In this document: positions 26,406-35,246 of the stretch, one piece after another | How the letters are laid out: each line of letters starts with the position of its first letter | Numbering within the stretch: the stretch's first letter is position 1 | NCBI GenBank assembly: GCA_002307145.1 | Contig: DBTR01000033.1 | Location: forward strand, 43,810-107,809 | Length of the DNA: 64,000 nt | Source: Rhodospirillum sp. UBA1311 | GTDB taxonomy: Bacteria > Pseudomonadota > Alphaproteobacteria > Rhodospirillales > Rhodospirillaceae | Reading direction: 5' to 3' | Translations under genes and position numbers: made by a program | The notes under the pieces: model-generated | The model's input: only the letters and a program-made list of their open reading frames with translations | Databases searched by the model: none | What the model was told of the DNA's origin: nothing

Positions 26406-27350
26406 TCAGGCCAGCGCCACGTTGGCTTCGGTGCCGTCGTAGAGGTTGTAGGAGGTGAGGAAGGGCACACCGCCCCAGCTTTCCAGAGCGCGGTCGATGA
26501 CCTTGTCGGCCGGGCGCATCTGCACCCGGTCGTCCTTGAAGGCGCGGCAGAGCGCGCCCTTGAGGCGGGTGTGCATCATCAGCACGGTGCGACCGCTGTC
26601 GGTGGCGCGGATGTCGGCGAGCAGGTCGTCGATCTGCATCGCGGTCGGCAGCTTGGCATTGGCCGGATCGATGTTGACGATCGCGCCGACGTTGCGCACG
26701 CCGGTGATCATGAAGCCGAGGTCGGTCTTCATCCGGACGCCGTAGCCCACCACGCCGGCGGCGTTGATCTTGTAGAGCGCGCCGCCGTTCAACGCTTCGG
26801 TGTCGAACATCACGCCGTTGCCGAAGCCCTTCGGGTTGTAGAGACCGGAGCAGACACCTTCCTCGAACCGCACCGCGATGATCGAGTAGTTGGCGTTGCC
26901 GGAGCCCGCCGCCGAGTACATCGTCTTGGTGGTCTTGCCCGCGAGGAACTGGTCGAGGGCGTACTGGCGCAGGTTGTTGTAGGCGATCACCCGTTCGGTG
27001 TTCATGCCGGTGACCTTCAGCACCGGGCCAGTCTTGTCGGCGAAGTACTTTTCCTTGCCGCCGTACTGGCGCGCCTTGTCCTCGGCAACCTCCATCATCC
27101 CGCCCATCTTGGCGAGGTCGAACTTGATCAGGGCGGTGTCGGACGCGACGGACGGCAGGGGCGCGTCCATCGAGACGAAGCTCATCGCGTCCGCCGACAC
27201 CAGCTTTTCAGCCATGTGCCACATGTCGTGGGTCGCGGCCGAAAACGGGATGGTGTCGAGGATCGGCGCCTCCTCGGTGAGGTGGTCGATCTGCTTGGGC
27301 TGCTTCTTGCTCTTGTCGAGAGCGATCGTGCGCAGCGTGTCGAGAGCCAT
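26406..27350 (-). CDS. major capsid protein (HK97 fold, BPP-1 type)
   Basis: A 314-residue protein. Features are an N-terminal helical arm (MALDTLRTIALDKSKKQPKQ), QIDHLTEEAPILDTIPF, a central long-helix region, and a C-terminal P-loop-like beta region (VMFDTEALNGGALYKINAAG, MITGVRNVGAIVNID). This is the layout of the short HK97-fold capsid proteins of the BPP-1 group. There is no attached scaffold (delta) domain; scaffolding is supplied by the upstream gene. Confidence 0.85.
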   Translation of the reverse strand: MALDTLRTIALDKSKKQPKQIDHLTEEAPILDTIPFSAATHDMWHMAEKLVSADAMSFVSMDAPLPSVASDTALIKFDLAKMGGMMEVAEDKARQYGGKEKYFADKTGPVLKVTGMNTERVIAYNNLRQYALDQFLAGKTTKTMYSAAGSGNANYSIIAVRFEEGVCSGLYNPKGFGNGVMFDTEALNGGALYKINAAGVVGYGVRMKTDLGFMITGVRNVGAIVNIDPANAKLPTAMQIDDLLADIRATDSGRTVLMMHTRLKGALCRAFKDDRVQMRPADKVIDRALESWGGVPFLTSYNLYDGTEANVALA

Positions 27351-27365
27351 TCGGGGGTCCTCCTG

Positions 27366-28148
27366 TTAGGTCTTGCTGGACTTGGCGAACACTTCCGCCA
27401 TGAAATCGGCTTCGGACATCGCAGTCGGGCTGCCGACGCCGTCGCCGGGGGCGATGCTGTCTTCGCCGGTCGCCAGGGCGGCACGGTGCAGCATGCGGAT
27501 GATGGCGGGCGCATTGCCGATCCCGGCTTCGGACAGCAGCTTTTTCACCGCGCCGCCGGGGATCGGCTTGCCCGCGTTGGGGTGCCCTTCGGGGTAGACG
27601 ACGGCGGGATCGGTGTCGCCGAAGCGCTCGATCACGCCGCGCACCGCCGCCGCGTTCCGGTCGAACGCCGCGCCGCCGAAACCCTTGTCGGCCTGCATTT
27701 CGGCGAGCCAGTCGGTGGCCTGCTTCTCGCGGCGGTCGGCAAGCTCCTGCTGGACCCGCACCACCTGACGCTGGACCGTCTCGGCGACGATGTTGACGAG
27801 CTTCTGCGCCGTCTCCTGCGAGACCTTGTGCTCGCGCAGCAGGGGCGTCGCCGCCGCCATCGCGTCCGCGTCGAGATCGTCGAAACCTTCCGGCATGGTG
27901 AACTCGTACTCGGGCAGGTCGGCATCCGCCTCACCCTCGCCCTCTTTCGTGCCAGCCTCGGTATCGGCGTCGGCATTGGCATCCTTGGCGGCTTCGGCCT
28001 TATCGTCGGCCTTGGCACCGTCGTCCGCCCCCGTCTTAGCGGCGGCTTCCGGTTTCGCGGCTTCCGTCCCGGTCTGCCCATCGGCGGCAGCCGCCTCGGC
28101 CTCCGGGGTCGGGGTCGCGGCGGTTTCGGCGAGGATTTCAGGCGGCAT
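27366..28148 (-). CDS. capsid scaffolding protein
   Basis: A 260-residue acidic protein. The first ~95 residues are low-complexity Ala/Glu/Asp/Lys, then comes YEFTMPEGFDDLDADAMAAATPLLREHKVS, and a long helix at about 120-165 (VNIVAETVQRQVVRVQQELAD). This composition and the place between portal and capsid genes are typical of scaffolds in T7- and BPP-1-like phages. The ATG at 28148 has AAGGAG upstream and overlaps the previous gene by 11 bp. Confidence 0.78.
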   Translation of the reverse strand: MPPEILAETAATPTPEAEAAAADGQTGTEAAKPEAAAKTGADDGAKADDKAEAAKDANADADTEAGTKEGEGEADADLPEYEFTMPEGFDDLDADAMAAATPLLREHKVSQETAQKLVNIVAETVQRQVVRVQQELADRREKQATDWLAEMQADKGFGGAAFDRNAAAVRGVIERFGDTDPAVVYPEGHPNAGKPIPGGAVKKLLSEAGIGNAPAIIRMLHRAALATGEDSIAPGDGVGSPTAMSEADFMAEVFAKSSKT

Positions 28149-28410
28149 CGTAAATCTCCTTGAGGATCGGCGGCAGAGCGTCGGGCGCGACGCGCTTGAC
28201 CGCATCGAGAAGTTCGCGGCCGACCGCACGGCGGCCTTCGGTTCGTTCGTCGTAGCTCGGGCTCATCAGGCCGCAGTCGGCGATGTGCGCAGCGATCAGG
28301 CGCAGACCTTCCGGGGTCGAGACCACGACGGCGAGGTCGGCTGCGAACTGGCGCGGCCGTGCGGTCTCGGCGGCGCGTTCGGCGTCGAGCTGGTCGAAAG
28401 CGTTGCCCAT
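28138..28410 (-). CDS. Bbp19-family head protein
   Basis: A 90-residue helical protein starting MGNAFDQLDAERAAETARPRQ. Small proteins of this type, named after BPP-1 Bbp19, lie between portal and scaffold genes in related phages. The role is not established, probably in head assembly. It overlaps the scaffold gene start. Confidence 0.65.
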   Translation of the reverse strand: MGNAFDQLDAERAAETARPRQFAADLAVVVSTPEGLRLIAAHIADCGLMSPSYDERTEGRRAVGRELLDAVKRVAPDALPPILKEIYDAA

Positions 28411-28413
28411 GGA

Positions 28414-30060
28414 TCACTGCACTCCGGCGATGCGGCCGAGAAGGTTTCCGCCATTGAGCGAGGTCTCGGACATCGCCCGCGCGCCTTCGATCGCCTGGCT
28501 CGCCATCTGCATCTGCTGCGCCTGCTGTTGTTGCTTGGCGCGCGCGGCGCGGATCTTCGCGGCCTTGTCGTCGGAGACCACGACGCGCGAGTTGACGCCG
28601 ATGATCCGGGCGTATTCGTCGGCCGCCTGATCGGCGTCGAACTTGTCGACCACCTGCGGACTGATCCCGGCGAGGTTGCCGATGAAGGTCGCCATCCGCT
28701 CGATCGCGGTCGCGTCGACCATCTTCTGCGCCTGCGCGAGCGGCGAGAGGTAGTCGATCGACACGTTCGCGCGTTGCAGCTCCGGCGGCGGCTCGGGATA
28801 GAGCCCGGCGCGGGCGATCATCGCGTCGCAGCGCCGCACCAGCGGCCCAAGGCATTCCGCGTGCTGGCGCTCGACCGTCGGGCCGACCATCAGCAGCTTC
28901 TCTTCCTTGCGCTCGACGATCTCGCGCGCGGTCACCGGCTGGCCCATGTCGGACTGCGCCAGCATCAGGAACAGATCCTTGTAGAGGCCACTGTCGATCC
29001 GGCGCTCGGTACGCTGGATTTCCGCCACCAGAGGCCCGATGTCCGAGGGCACCTGATAGAGCGCACGCCCCGCCTCCGGCGGACCGTCCATGAAGAAGTT
29101 CTGCCCGGCGCTCGCCGGGGTGTTGGCGTAGACCTTCGCGCTCGACGGCATCGCCTTCGGCGGGTCCGCCATCTTCGGAATCAGGCGGTGTTTCTCGATC
29201 TCCATGCGCTGGAGCGAGATTCCGTCGTTGAGGGCGTCGTGTCCCGGACCTTCGCCGTAGGCGTCGAGGTCGAGCACGTCCCAGCGTGCGCCGATGATCG
29301 GGCATTCCTCGTAGCCCGAGACCTTGGCGATGGCGTCGGCCGTGGTGTCGACCTCCCACCACGCCGAACGAAAGGCTTTGCCCTTCCAGTCCGCGCGGCT
29401 GGGAATGCGCTCGTCGTTGGCCTCGATCACGTGGCAAACCGCGATCCGCTCCTCGGTGTCGGAGCGGTCGTAGGCACGGCGCACCGCGGGCGAGACGTTG
29501 GCGAGGCCGACGGTGCCGATCCACTGGTTCACCGTCATCGTGGTTTCGCGATAGAGCGTGCGGCAGATGTCGTCGCCGTCGGCGGCAAGGTAGAACTCGC
29601 CGGTCGGAATGACCCGCGCCCGAACGACGCTGTTGAAGTCGTTGTCGAGCACCATCACGCCGGTGCCGAACTGGCCTTCGTTGCGGTAGGTGGTATGCAG
29701 GCTGCGGTAGATGTTCGACTGCGCCAGCACCGACAGCAGGATCGCGGTTCGCTCGGTGAGGTGGTCGCGCACCGGCCCCCACTCCATCAGCTCCGGATCG
29801 TCGGTGATCATCCGCAGCCACGGCCGCGCCGGGGAGGAAAGCCCGGCGTGCATGCCGGAGCCCAACGTCCGCAGTGCGTACTTCGGCGAGCTGTTGAGCA
29901 TCTTCACGTCGCGCTCATGCCCGGCGCTCGTGCGGAAGAACCGGCTCTTGCGCGGCTGGAGGTAGTCGCTGAGCAGCCGCCAGTCGTTCTCGTAGGGCGA
30001 GCGCGCAGTCTTCAGCGCGGCAAGACGACGCTCGAACGGGGCGCGGGCAAGCTCGGCCAT
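28414..30060 (-). CDS. portal protein (head-tail connector)
   Basis: A 548-residue portal of the T7/P22-like head-tail connector family. Visible family features are RLAALKTARSPYENDWRLLSDYLQPRK near the N-terminus, the segment SGMHAGLSSPARPWLRM, and the terminal Gln/Ala-rich helix (KAAKIRAARAKQQQQAQQMQMAS). It should form the dodecameric vertex ring through which DNA is packaged and ejected. It stands four genes after the terminase large subunit. Confidence 0.92.
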   Translation of the reverse strand: MAELARAPFERRLAALKTARSPYENDWRLLSDYLQPRKSRFFRTSAGHERDVKMLNSSPKYALRTLGSGMHAGLSSPARPWLRMITDDPELMEWGPVRDHLTERTAILLSVLAQSNIYRSLHTTYRNEGQFGTGVMVLDNDFNSVVRARVIPTGEFYLAADGDDICRTLYRETTMTVNQWIGTVGLANVSPAVRRAYDRSDTEERIAVCHVIEANDERIPSRADWKGKAFRSAWWEVDTTADAIAKVSGYEECPIIGARWDVLDLDAYGEGPGHDALNDGISLQRMEIEKHRLIPKMADPPKAMPSSAKVYANTPASAGQNFFMDGPPEAGRALYQVPSDIGPLVAEIQRTERRIDSGLYKDLFLMLAQSDMGQPVTAREIVERKEEKLLMVGPTVERQHAECLGPLVRRCDAMIARAGLYPEPPPELQRANVSIDYLSPLAQAQKMVDATAIERMATFIGNLAGISPQVVDKFDADQAADEYARIIGVNSRVVVSDDKAAKIRAARAKQQQQAQQMQMASQAIEGARAMSETSLNGGNLLGRIAGVQ

Positions 30061-30064
30061 CGGC

Positions 30065-30283
30065 TCAGATCCCCAACACGGACTTGGTTTGCGTCGTCGC
30101 CGGGGTATTGGCGAGGCCGTAGTTGCCGGTGACGATATCGCCGGTACGCCCGGCCGCGAGCAGCGCTTGCTTGCGGCTGTCGTCGCGCGCTTGCTTCACC
30201 GCGACGTCGGTCTCCTTCGGCGTCTCCGGCGGCGCCTCAACCTCCGGAATCGTCGGGCTCTTGGGGGTGCTGAATACGCACAT
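30065..30283 (-). CDS. small hypothetical phage protein
   Basis: A 72-residue protein starting MCVFSTPKSPTIPEVEAPPE, Pro/Glu-rich at first, then a helix with Lys and Arg, ending TQTKSVLGI. Proteins of this form with a C-terminal KxxLG motif are common between terminase and portal genes in podoviral prophages; the function is unknown. Its start overlaps the previous stop. Confidence 0.65.
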   Translation of the reverse strand: MCVFSTPKSPTIPEVEAPPETPKETDVAVKQARDDSRKQALLAAGRTGDIVTGNYGLANTPATTQTKSVLGI

Positions 30284-30546
30284 CAGCGCGCCTCCTTGCG
30301 AAACGGAGGAAGGGTGCGGCCGAACAAGAAGTGCAGCGCGAGAAGGATGCGCTGCCGCCAGCCGTAGGTGGTGGGATTGAACAGCCAAGCTACGCGCAGC
30401 GCGTGGAAGGCCATCAGCCCGTCCGCCTGCGCCTCGGTGAGCCCGAGCCGATCGAACTCGGCGATCGCCTGTTCGGCGGCGGCGTCATCCCACTTCAGGC
30501 CCATCGCGGCGCAACGCCGCCTGGCCTCGGTCAATGCGTAGGGCAT
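30283..30546 (-). CDS. small hypothetical phage protein
   Basis: An 87-residue protein with no recognised domain. It is helical, with a hydrophobic region around WRQRILLALHFLFGRTLPPF near the C-terminus that may contact a membrane. Placed between terminase and portal, it is probably a minor head-assembly or accessory gene. Confidence 0.6.
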   Translation of the reverse strand: MPYALTEARRRCAAMGLKWDDAAAEQAIAEFDRLGLTEAQADGLMAFHALRVAWLFNPTTYGWRQRILLALHFLFGRTLPPFRKEAR

Positions 30547-30557
30547 GGTGATCTCCT

Positions 30558-32111
30558 TCAGGTCTTAAACCAGTCGGCGGTCGGATCGTCGCGCACCGGC
30601 GCGCCCTGGAAGGCGTCGCGCTTCGGCTCCGGCTTGCGGGCGTAAACCACCGCATCGCCGCGATCCGGCGAGCGACCGATCCGCTTCTCCAGGTCTTCCT
30701 TGCTCTCGATCAGGATGCCGCCGCTCGACAACCGCCAATGCGGGGCGGTGAGGTCGGCCAGCAGCTCTCGATCCGGAGGCAATGCGAGGTTGTCGCCGAG
30801 CGCCGGGTCGAGGGCTTCGCGCATCGACCACCAGAACTCGGCGCGCACATTGGCGAACGACAGCCGCCCCGAGCGATCCCGCCCATAGGACTTCTCCGCC
30901 CCGCCGACGCCGACAACGTGGACCCGGTTGCCCTTCAAGTGGTCGTAGACGCTCGACCCGACGCCGACGACGTCGACGATGATCGGCGCTCCATCCCGCG
31001 CACGGCCCACCGCCAGCCCCGCGACCATCGGCCCGTTGGGCGTCGACGATCCGGGATAGGCGTCGAGGGGCGCGAACCAAGCGCCGTGCCGCGCCGCGAG
31101 AATGGTCTTGTCCCTGCCGCCGCGCGCCACGTCGACGCCGAGAGTATCCATCGGCCCGGGATTGAACCCCTGCTTCTCCAACCGTTGCCACCGCGCCTGC
31201 GCCAACTTGACCCACTCGGTGGGGATCACCTGGAAGGCGTGATCCTGCTGCATCGCGGCGAAGTCGCCGTGACGGAAGGCGGAGCGCAGCGGTTCGGGCA
31301 GCATGTCCAGCGTCGCCTCGTAATCGCTCCCGGCGAGGAAGACGTTGTCCTCGACCCGCGCGGGGATGAAGGTCCGGCTCTTCGGCCTGAGCGACTTGCT
31401 GTTGTGCGTGATCGGCTCCGGGCCCGGAACCTCGGTGTCCTTGCCGTCGATGTTGACGAACCAGCGCAGCTCGCCGGGCTTGGCCGGGTTCGGGTGGTTG
31501 CGGTCGAGCCACGGCGCGAAGAAGTCGATGATCCACATCCCCTCCGCGTCGGTCGGCGGGTTGAACGCGAGGATCACGCGGCAGCGCTGCCCCGGCACCG
31601 TCGAGCGGTTCCAGGTCATCAGCATGCGGACTTGGCTTTCGAGAAAGTTCGCGGCCTCGTCGAAGCCGACCAAGTCGTAGGGGCGGCCCTGGTACTTCTT
31701 CCAGTCGCCGGGTTTCGAGGTTGCGCCGAAGCGGATGAACCGCGTCGGCGTCCGCACCTTCGCGCCGCCGGCGGTGATCGTCCGGCCGTGCAGCGTCCAA
31801 GTGCGGCGCTGGCGAGCGTAGCGCCCCGCCTCGCCGACGATTTCCGCCGATCGGTCTTCCAGGCCGTCGAGCTGCGTCCCTTCGCGGCGGTAGATGATCG
31901 CGCGGCGATGCCGGGTGGTGGCGGTGCCGAGCAGCAGGTCGGTCTTTCCCCCGCCCGCCGCGCCACCATAGCCGACGATATCGGCCTGACTAAGCAGCGC
32001 CTCGATCTGCGGCAGGCTCGCCGGTTGCCACATCGGGTGATCCAGCAGCGCCGCCATCACCAGGCGCTGCTCCGGCGTCGAGGAGGCGAGCCAGTCGCGC
32101 AGTGCGCTCAT
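30558..32111 (-). CDS. terL: terminase large subunit
   Basis: The 517-residue DNA-packaging motor. Walker A is GGAAGGGKT (49-57); Walker B is DLVGFDEAANF with D151-E152; the nuclease half has GVDVARGGRDKT and DRGDAVVYARKPEP with metal-binding Asp residues. It should dock on the portal, translocate DNA and cut the concatemer. The start at 32111 overlaps the upstream HGG-motif gene by 122 bp; a later Met at 32054 is possible. Confidence 0.95.
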   Translation of the reverse strand: MSALRDWLASSTPEQRLVMAALLDHPMWQPASLPQIEALLSQADIVGYGGAAGGGKTDLLLGTATTRHRRAIIYRREGTQLDGLEDRSAEIVGEAGRYARQRRTWTLHGRTITAGGAKVRTPTRFIRFGATSKPGDWKKYQGRPYDLVGFDEAANFLESQVRMLMTWNRSTVPGQRCRVILAFNPPTDAEGMWIIDFFAPWLDRNHPNPAKPGELRWFVNIDGKDTEVPGPEPITHNSKSLRPKSRTFIPARVEDNVFLAGSDYEATLDMLPEPLRSAFRHGDFAAMQQDHAFQVIPTEWVKLAQARWQRLEKQGFNPGPMDTLGVDVARGGRDKTILAARHGAWFAPLDAYPGSSTPNGPMVAGLAVGRARDGAPIIVDVVGVGSSVYDHLKGNRVHVVGVGGAEKSYGRDRSGRLSFANVRAEFWWSMREALDPALGDNLALPPDRELLADLTAPHWRLSSGGILIESKEDLEKRIGRSPDRGDAVVYARKPEPKRDAFQGAPVRDDPTADWFKT

Positions 32112-32547
32112 CCTCGGTCACCGCCTCCGATCCGTCCTCATTGCCGCTCAGATCCTCGTCGACATGCACGCCGTCGGCCGCCGCCTCGGCGAGAGCGAGA
32201 CGGGTCCGCGCGAGATTCGCGGCTTGATTGGCGTTGCGTGCGAAGGCGACGTCGAGCGTCGCGTCGGCCACATTCCCAAGCGCCGCCTGGTGCGCCCGGA
32301 AGGCGCGCAGCTCGGCGAGGGCCTGGAGCGTCGCCAGGCGTTCCTTGGGATCGGTGGCGAGGAATTGCTTGTCTTCGGCGGTCAGCAGGACCGACCACAC
32401 CCCATGCTTGCGGGCGTTCTGGTTCCCTTTCGGCGCGCCGGGATTGGTGCCGCCATGCATCCGGCATCGCCCGTTGGGCATGGCCTTCCCGCGGCACGGC
32501 TTCCCCGAGCGCGTCTTCGCTCCGCAGATCGGCCGCTCCTCAGGCAC
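31990..32547 (-). CDS. HGG-motif protein, probable terminase small subunit
   Basis: A 185-residue protein. It opens with a Cys/His cluster (CGAKTRSGKPCRGKAMPNGRC), then MHGGTNPGAPKGNQNARKHG, a motif typical of short proteins just before terminase large subunits. A helical region follows. A GTG start at 32547 with TGGAG 8 nt upstream fits best; the frame runs on to 32685 but there overlaps the kinase-like gene. DNA recognition for packaging is inferred from position. Confidence 0.7.
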   Translation of the reverse strand: MPEERPICGAKTRSGKPCRGKAMPNGRCRMHGGTNPGAPKGNQNARKHGVWSVLLTAEDKQFLATDPKERLATLQALAELRAFRAHQAALGNVADATLDVAFARNANQAANLARTRLALAEAAADGVHVDEDLSGNEDGSEAVTEDERTARLARLLDAGAAPGDGGAAGSPDVATGEPAADRGAA

Positions 32548-32561
32548 ATCGATGGCTCCAG

Positions 32562-33002
32562 TCAGACGTTTACGGGCCGCAGACCGACTCCCCGCATCCC
32601 GCGCGTGAACAAGCGATGGTGGCCGTAGTCGTGGGCTACGAGATGCCCGCTGAGACGGCCGAAGTTCTCGGGTTTCAGGTCGCACATGAAACTCGGAACC
32701 TGCTTCGGCAGGCGGGCGATCGGCGAGGTCTTTCGCTGGATCAGCACAGACCCGCTGAAGCTGATCGCCTCACAGGGCGCGAGCCACCTCCCCCACTCAG
32801 TGTCCCGAAGTTGGTTCCAGACGTGCCACTCAGCGACGTTCTCGAACTCACCAGAAGCCCTCAGTTCGATCTTCGCGACGAGGCTCGGAGCGAACCGAAG
32901 CTCGTACACCTTCCGAAACTGCCCTTCGCCGATGAGATCGCCGAGGAACAGATCGTTGAATTCGCTCTGAACACCGGAGGAAAAGGATTCGAACGGGTTC
33001 AT
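32562..33002 (-). CDS. phage mini protein-kinase-like protein
   Basis: A 146-residue protein that keeps the main eukaryotic-like kinase motifs in order: glycine loop GEGQFRKVY (25-33), VAK with K44, a helix-C-type Glu (E59 in AEWHVW), catalytic-loop DLKPEN (D108, N113) and DYG (125-127) in place of DFG. The C-lobe after DYG is only 19 residues, far shorter than any normal kinase. Related short proteins exist in other podoviruses, to my knowledge uncharacterised. It lies just before the terminase genes. Confidence 0.65.
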   Translation of the reverse strand: MNPFESFSSGVQSEFNDLFLGDLIGEGQFRKVYELRFAPSLVAKIELRASGEFENVAEWHVWNQLRDTEWGRWLAPCEAISFSGSVLIQRKTSPIARLPKQVPSFMCDLKPENFGRLSGHLVAHDYGHHRLFTRGMRGVGLRPVNV

Positions 33003-33023
33003 CGGCTGTGCAACTCCCCAACG

Positions 33024-33052
33024 CAAAAGCCCCGGCTTGTAAGGCCAGGGCT
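33024..33052 (-). terminator. intrinsic terminator ahead of the packaging genes
   Basis: Read on the minus strand, AGCCCTGGC and GCCGGGGCT form a stem followed by TTTT. It lies in the 113-bp gap between the DUF6362-like regulator and the kinase-like gene. It would end the early transcript unless an antitermination or late-activation mechanism overrides it. Confidence 0.65.
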
Positions 33053-33115
33053 CCGAACGCTCGCTTCCGCGAGGATGCCTGAAACATACCCCAAAATCGG
33101 GGAAAGTGTTCCACA

Positions 33116-33646
33116 CTATTTCGTTCCATTTTTATCGTTGAGTTTCAGGGAGATATCGACAAGAGCGGCCGTCCAGCGCCGCCAGAGGGTGGTTTTCCCG
33201 GCGCGAAATCGCCAGACCAGCACCTTCCACGGCGTCCGCGTCGCCCGCATCCACACCAGCTTGGCGTCATCGCCGGGCAACAGCCGCAGCCATCCCAGCG
33301 CCTCATCCATGCGGCTGATGTCTTCCGCCGACGGCACGCTCGGACTCGCCACCATGTCCTCCCAACGCCCCTCCTCCAGCGCGCGGGTCCAGACGTCGCG
33401 AACCTCCCGCAGAGGCGTCGGCATCGAGCAACGGCAACCGCTGGGCCGATCCGTCGCAGGCATCCGCCGCAACACGTCCGCAGCGTCTTCCATCCGCTCC
33501 GCTACCGCATCAGGGGAGATCCGGCCGCGCCGTGCCGCGGTGATCACCACCGCCACCCCACGCCCAAGCGCCTTCCGCCGCAGGTCGAGCGGCAGGCCAT
33601 CGTCGCGCGGAGGGCGATAGCGGCTTTCCACCGACCGCGCCCTCAT
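33116..33646 (-). CDS. DUF6362-like HTH protein, candidate late regulator
   Basis: A 176-residue basic protein. The C-terminal part (about 115-170: DEALGWLRLLPGDDAKLVWMRA, then WRFRAGKTTLWRRWTAALV) looks like a sigma-like helix-turn-helix and matches the DUF6362 pattern. It is the last gene before the terminator that separates early from packaging genes, the usual position of a late-gene activator. The regulatory role is an inference. Confidence 0.6.
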   Translation of the reverse strand: MRARSVESRYRPPRDDGLPLDLRRKALGRGVAVVITAARRGRISPDAVAERMEDAADVLRRMPATDRPSGCRCSMPTPLREVRDVWTRALEEGRWEDMVASPSVPSAEDISRMDEALGWLRLLPGDDAKLVWMRATRTPWKVLVWRFRAGKTTLWRRWTAALVDISLKLNDKNGTK

Positions 33647-34233
33647 TCCGCCGCTTCCTTCGCCTGAGATTGTTTCGCCAGTTGGCCCAAGGACCGCAGC
33701 GACGTGCGCACCGGCGGTGCGTCCCTAAGCCTCTTCGCCTCCTCCGCCTTATCCCGCCATTCGACAACCTGGGCCGCCGGAATCCGCACGCTCACCGGGC
33801 CGCCGGCGTAACCCTGACGGGCCGCCTCACGCCGGACCCACTCCCGCATCGGCAGCGCGTACCCCTCGGCAAAAGCCTGCCGTCCCTCCTGGGTGTCCCA
33901 CATGAACGCCGCCGCGTAGGTGTGCGCCTCCTGGTTCACGCGGTTGGCCCGCGCCGCAGGGGTTTCCCCGTCGCGCCGGGCCTTCGGCTGCTCCGACCAA
34001 ATCGCCTTGGCGACGGCGGCGAAGTCGGCCACCGCCGGACGGCGTGGATACTTCCATCCCTGCCGCACCCGGTGCAGCGCCTGGGTGATCACCTCGCCGT
34101 CCATGCGCCCGAGGTCGATCACCGCGTCTTCGACGTAGGCGGCCTTCTCGGCATCGCTGCCGAATGCTCCCCAGCGCGCCGCCACCGGCTCGACGAGGTA
34201 TTTCACGATCTTCGCCTGCACGAACGCGTCCAT
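33643..34233 (-). CDS. hypothetical early phage protein
   Basis: A 196-residue protein starting MDAFVQAKIVKYLVEPVAARWG, helical, with a Trp-rich middle (VRQGWKYPRRPAVADFAAVA). No nucleotide-binding motif is seen, so it is not an obvious helicase loader. GGAGGCGATCTG before the ATG at 34233 and a TGATG overlap with the upstream DUF1376 gene indicate translational coupling and a possible role in replication. Confidence 0.6.
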   Translation of the reverse strand: MDAFVQAKIVKYLVEPVAARWGAFGSDAEKAAYVEDAVIDLGRMDGEVITQALHRVRQGWKYPRRPAVADFAAVAKAIWSEQPKARRDGETPAARANRVNQEAHTYAAAFMWDTQEGRQAFAEGYALPMREWVRREAARQGYAGGPVSVRIPAAQVVEWRDKAEEAKRLRDAPPVRTSLRSLGQLAKQSQAKEAAE

Positions 34234-35246
34234 CAGATCGCCTCCCACTGCTCACGGGTCATGTCGAATTGCTTCCAGGGTTCGTTGGGCGCCGAGGCCG
34301 CAGCACCGCGCCGCACTCCGGCCGTATCCTGGGCCCTGAGGTTCGCGAGACGTTTCGCAGCGTAGGTCAAGGGATCGGTCGCGCCGACGGTCTGCGCGGC
34401 AGCGATCTGCTGCCGCGTCACGGTCGGTCCGTGCAACCGCACCCACTCGCGCAGGGTTGCCCTAGCGTGGTGCGGGTTGTACTTGCCGCTCAAGGTGAGC
34501 AGGGCCACGGCATCGGAGGATTTGCACCACGCGAGATCCTCGGGGTCGTCCCCCTCCTCCCCGACCGCGCCGGACGCGCCAGCGTCGGCGACGGTCAAAG
34601 AAGGTTCATGAAATGAACCTTCTGAAGACCCAGTTTTTACCTTTTCTCCCTCTCCTTCTCTCTCTCCCTCTCCCTTGGGATCGTTACGGGATGCTTGTTG
34701 GAGTCCTCCGTGCAATCCTTGTTGGACAGATTTTTCCTCCATCTTGGATGCCTGTTCATCTCCTTCACGAAGCGGGAGTTTTCCTTGGCGACCCGCCCGG
34801 CCTTCCTGATGGCGTCCTTGAGCATCACCTTCAGGATCGGGTTTTGCCCATCTCGCGGCGTTCGCTTTCCGGCTGCGTTCACGCTGAACCTCCTTTTTCC
34901 CCCATGCGTCGTTGGCCTTTTCGGCCACAGTTTCGTGGTAGAACCGCCCGTCGGAGCAAAGCACCCAGCCTCGCATCGCGTGCGCCTTGACCTTCTTCCA
35001 TCCCGATCCGGCCTGGGAAAGATGGGCGAGCATCCGGTCATCGTTCGGCAAGCTGGCGGCGGGGATCTGATGCCAACTCACCAGCCAGAGTGTGAGCGCG
35101 GCGACCTTCTCGGCTGGCGTTCCGAGGATCCAGGTTTCCGAGGTCAACAGGCGCTGAACCTCCAGCGGCATGAACGCGAAGTCGCGCAGGTCCGCGTCGG
35201 CGGGCACCAGCGGTTCAGGCAGTTTTTCAGAAATCATCGCGTCCAT
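34233..35246 (-). CDS. DUF1376 (YdaU-like) replication-associated protein
   Basis: A 337-residue protein. The N-terminal ~100 residues (DADLRDFAFMPLEVQRLLTSETWI ... TLWLVSWHQIPAASLPNDDRMLAHLS) match the DUF1376 domain, which resembles winged-helix replication initiators. A Lys/Glu/Gly-rich linker follows (about 130-215), and a C-terminal helical domain ends REQWEAI. The ATG at 35246 has GGGGGAAAG before it. Early position fits initiation or helicase recruitment. Confidence 0.75.
   Translation of the reverse strand: MDAMISEKLPEPLVPADADLRDFAFMPLEVQRLLTSETWILGTPAEKVAALTLWLVSWHQIPAASLPNDDRMLAHLSQAGSGWKKVKAHAMRGWVLCSDGRFYHETVAEKANDAWGKKEVQRERSRKANAARWAKPDPEGDAQGRHQEGRAGRQGKLPLREGDEQASKMEEKSVQQGLHGGLQQASRNDPKGEGEREGEGEKVKTGSSEGSFHEPSLTVADAGASGAVGEEGDDPEDLAWCKSSDAVALLTLSGKYNPHHARATLREWVRLHGPTVTRQQIAAAQTVGATDPLTYAAKRLANLRAQDTAGVRRGAAASAPNEPWKQFDMTREQWEAI

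Noticed and set aside
27632..30132. Long ORFs on both strands over portal, Bbp19 and scaffold genes
   Set aside because: Portal and scaffold frames have family motifs; the others are shadows.
9029..34233. Diversity-generating retroelement, suggested by BPP-1-like head genes
   Set aside because: No reverse transcriptase and no template/variable repeat pair was seen near the fibre genes.
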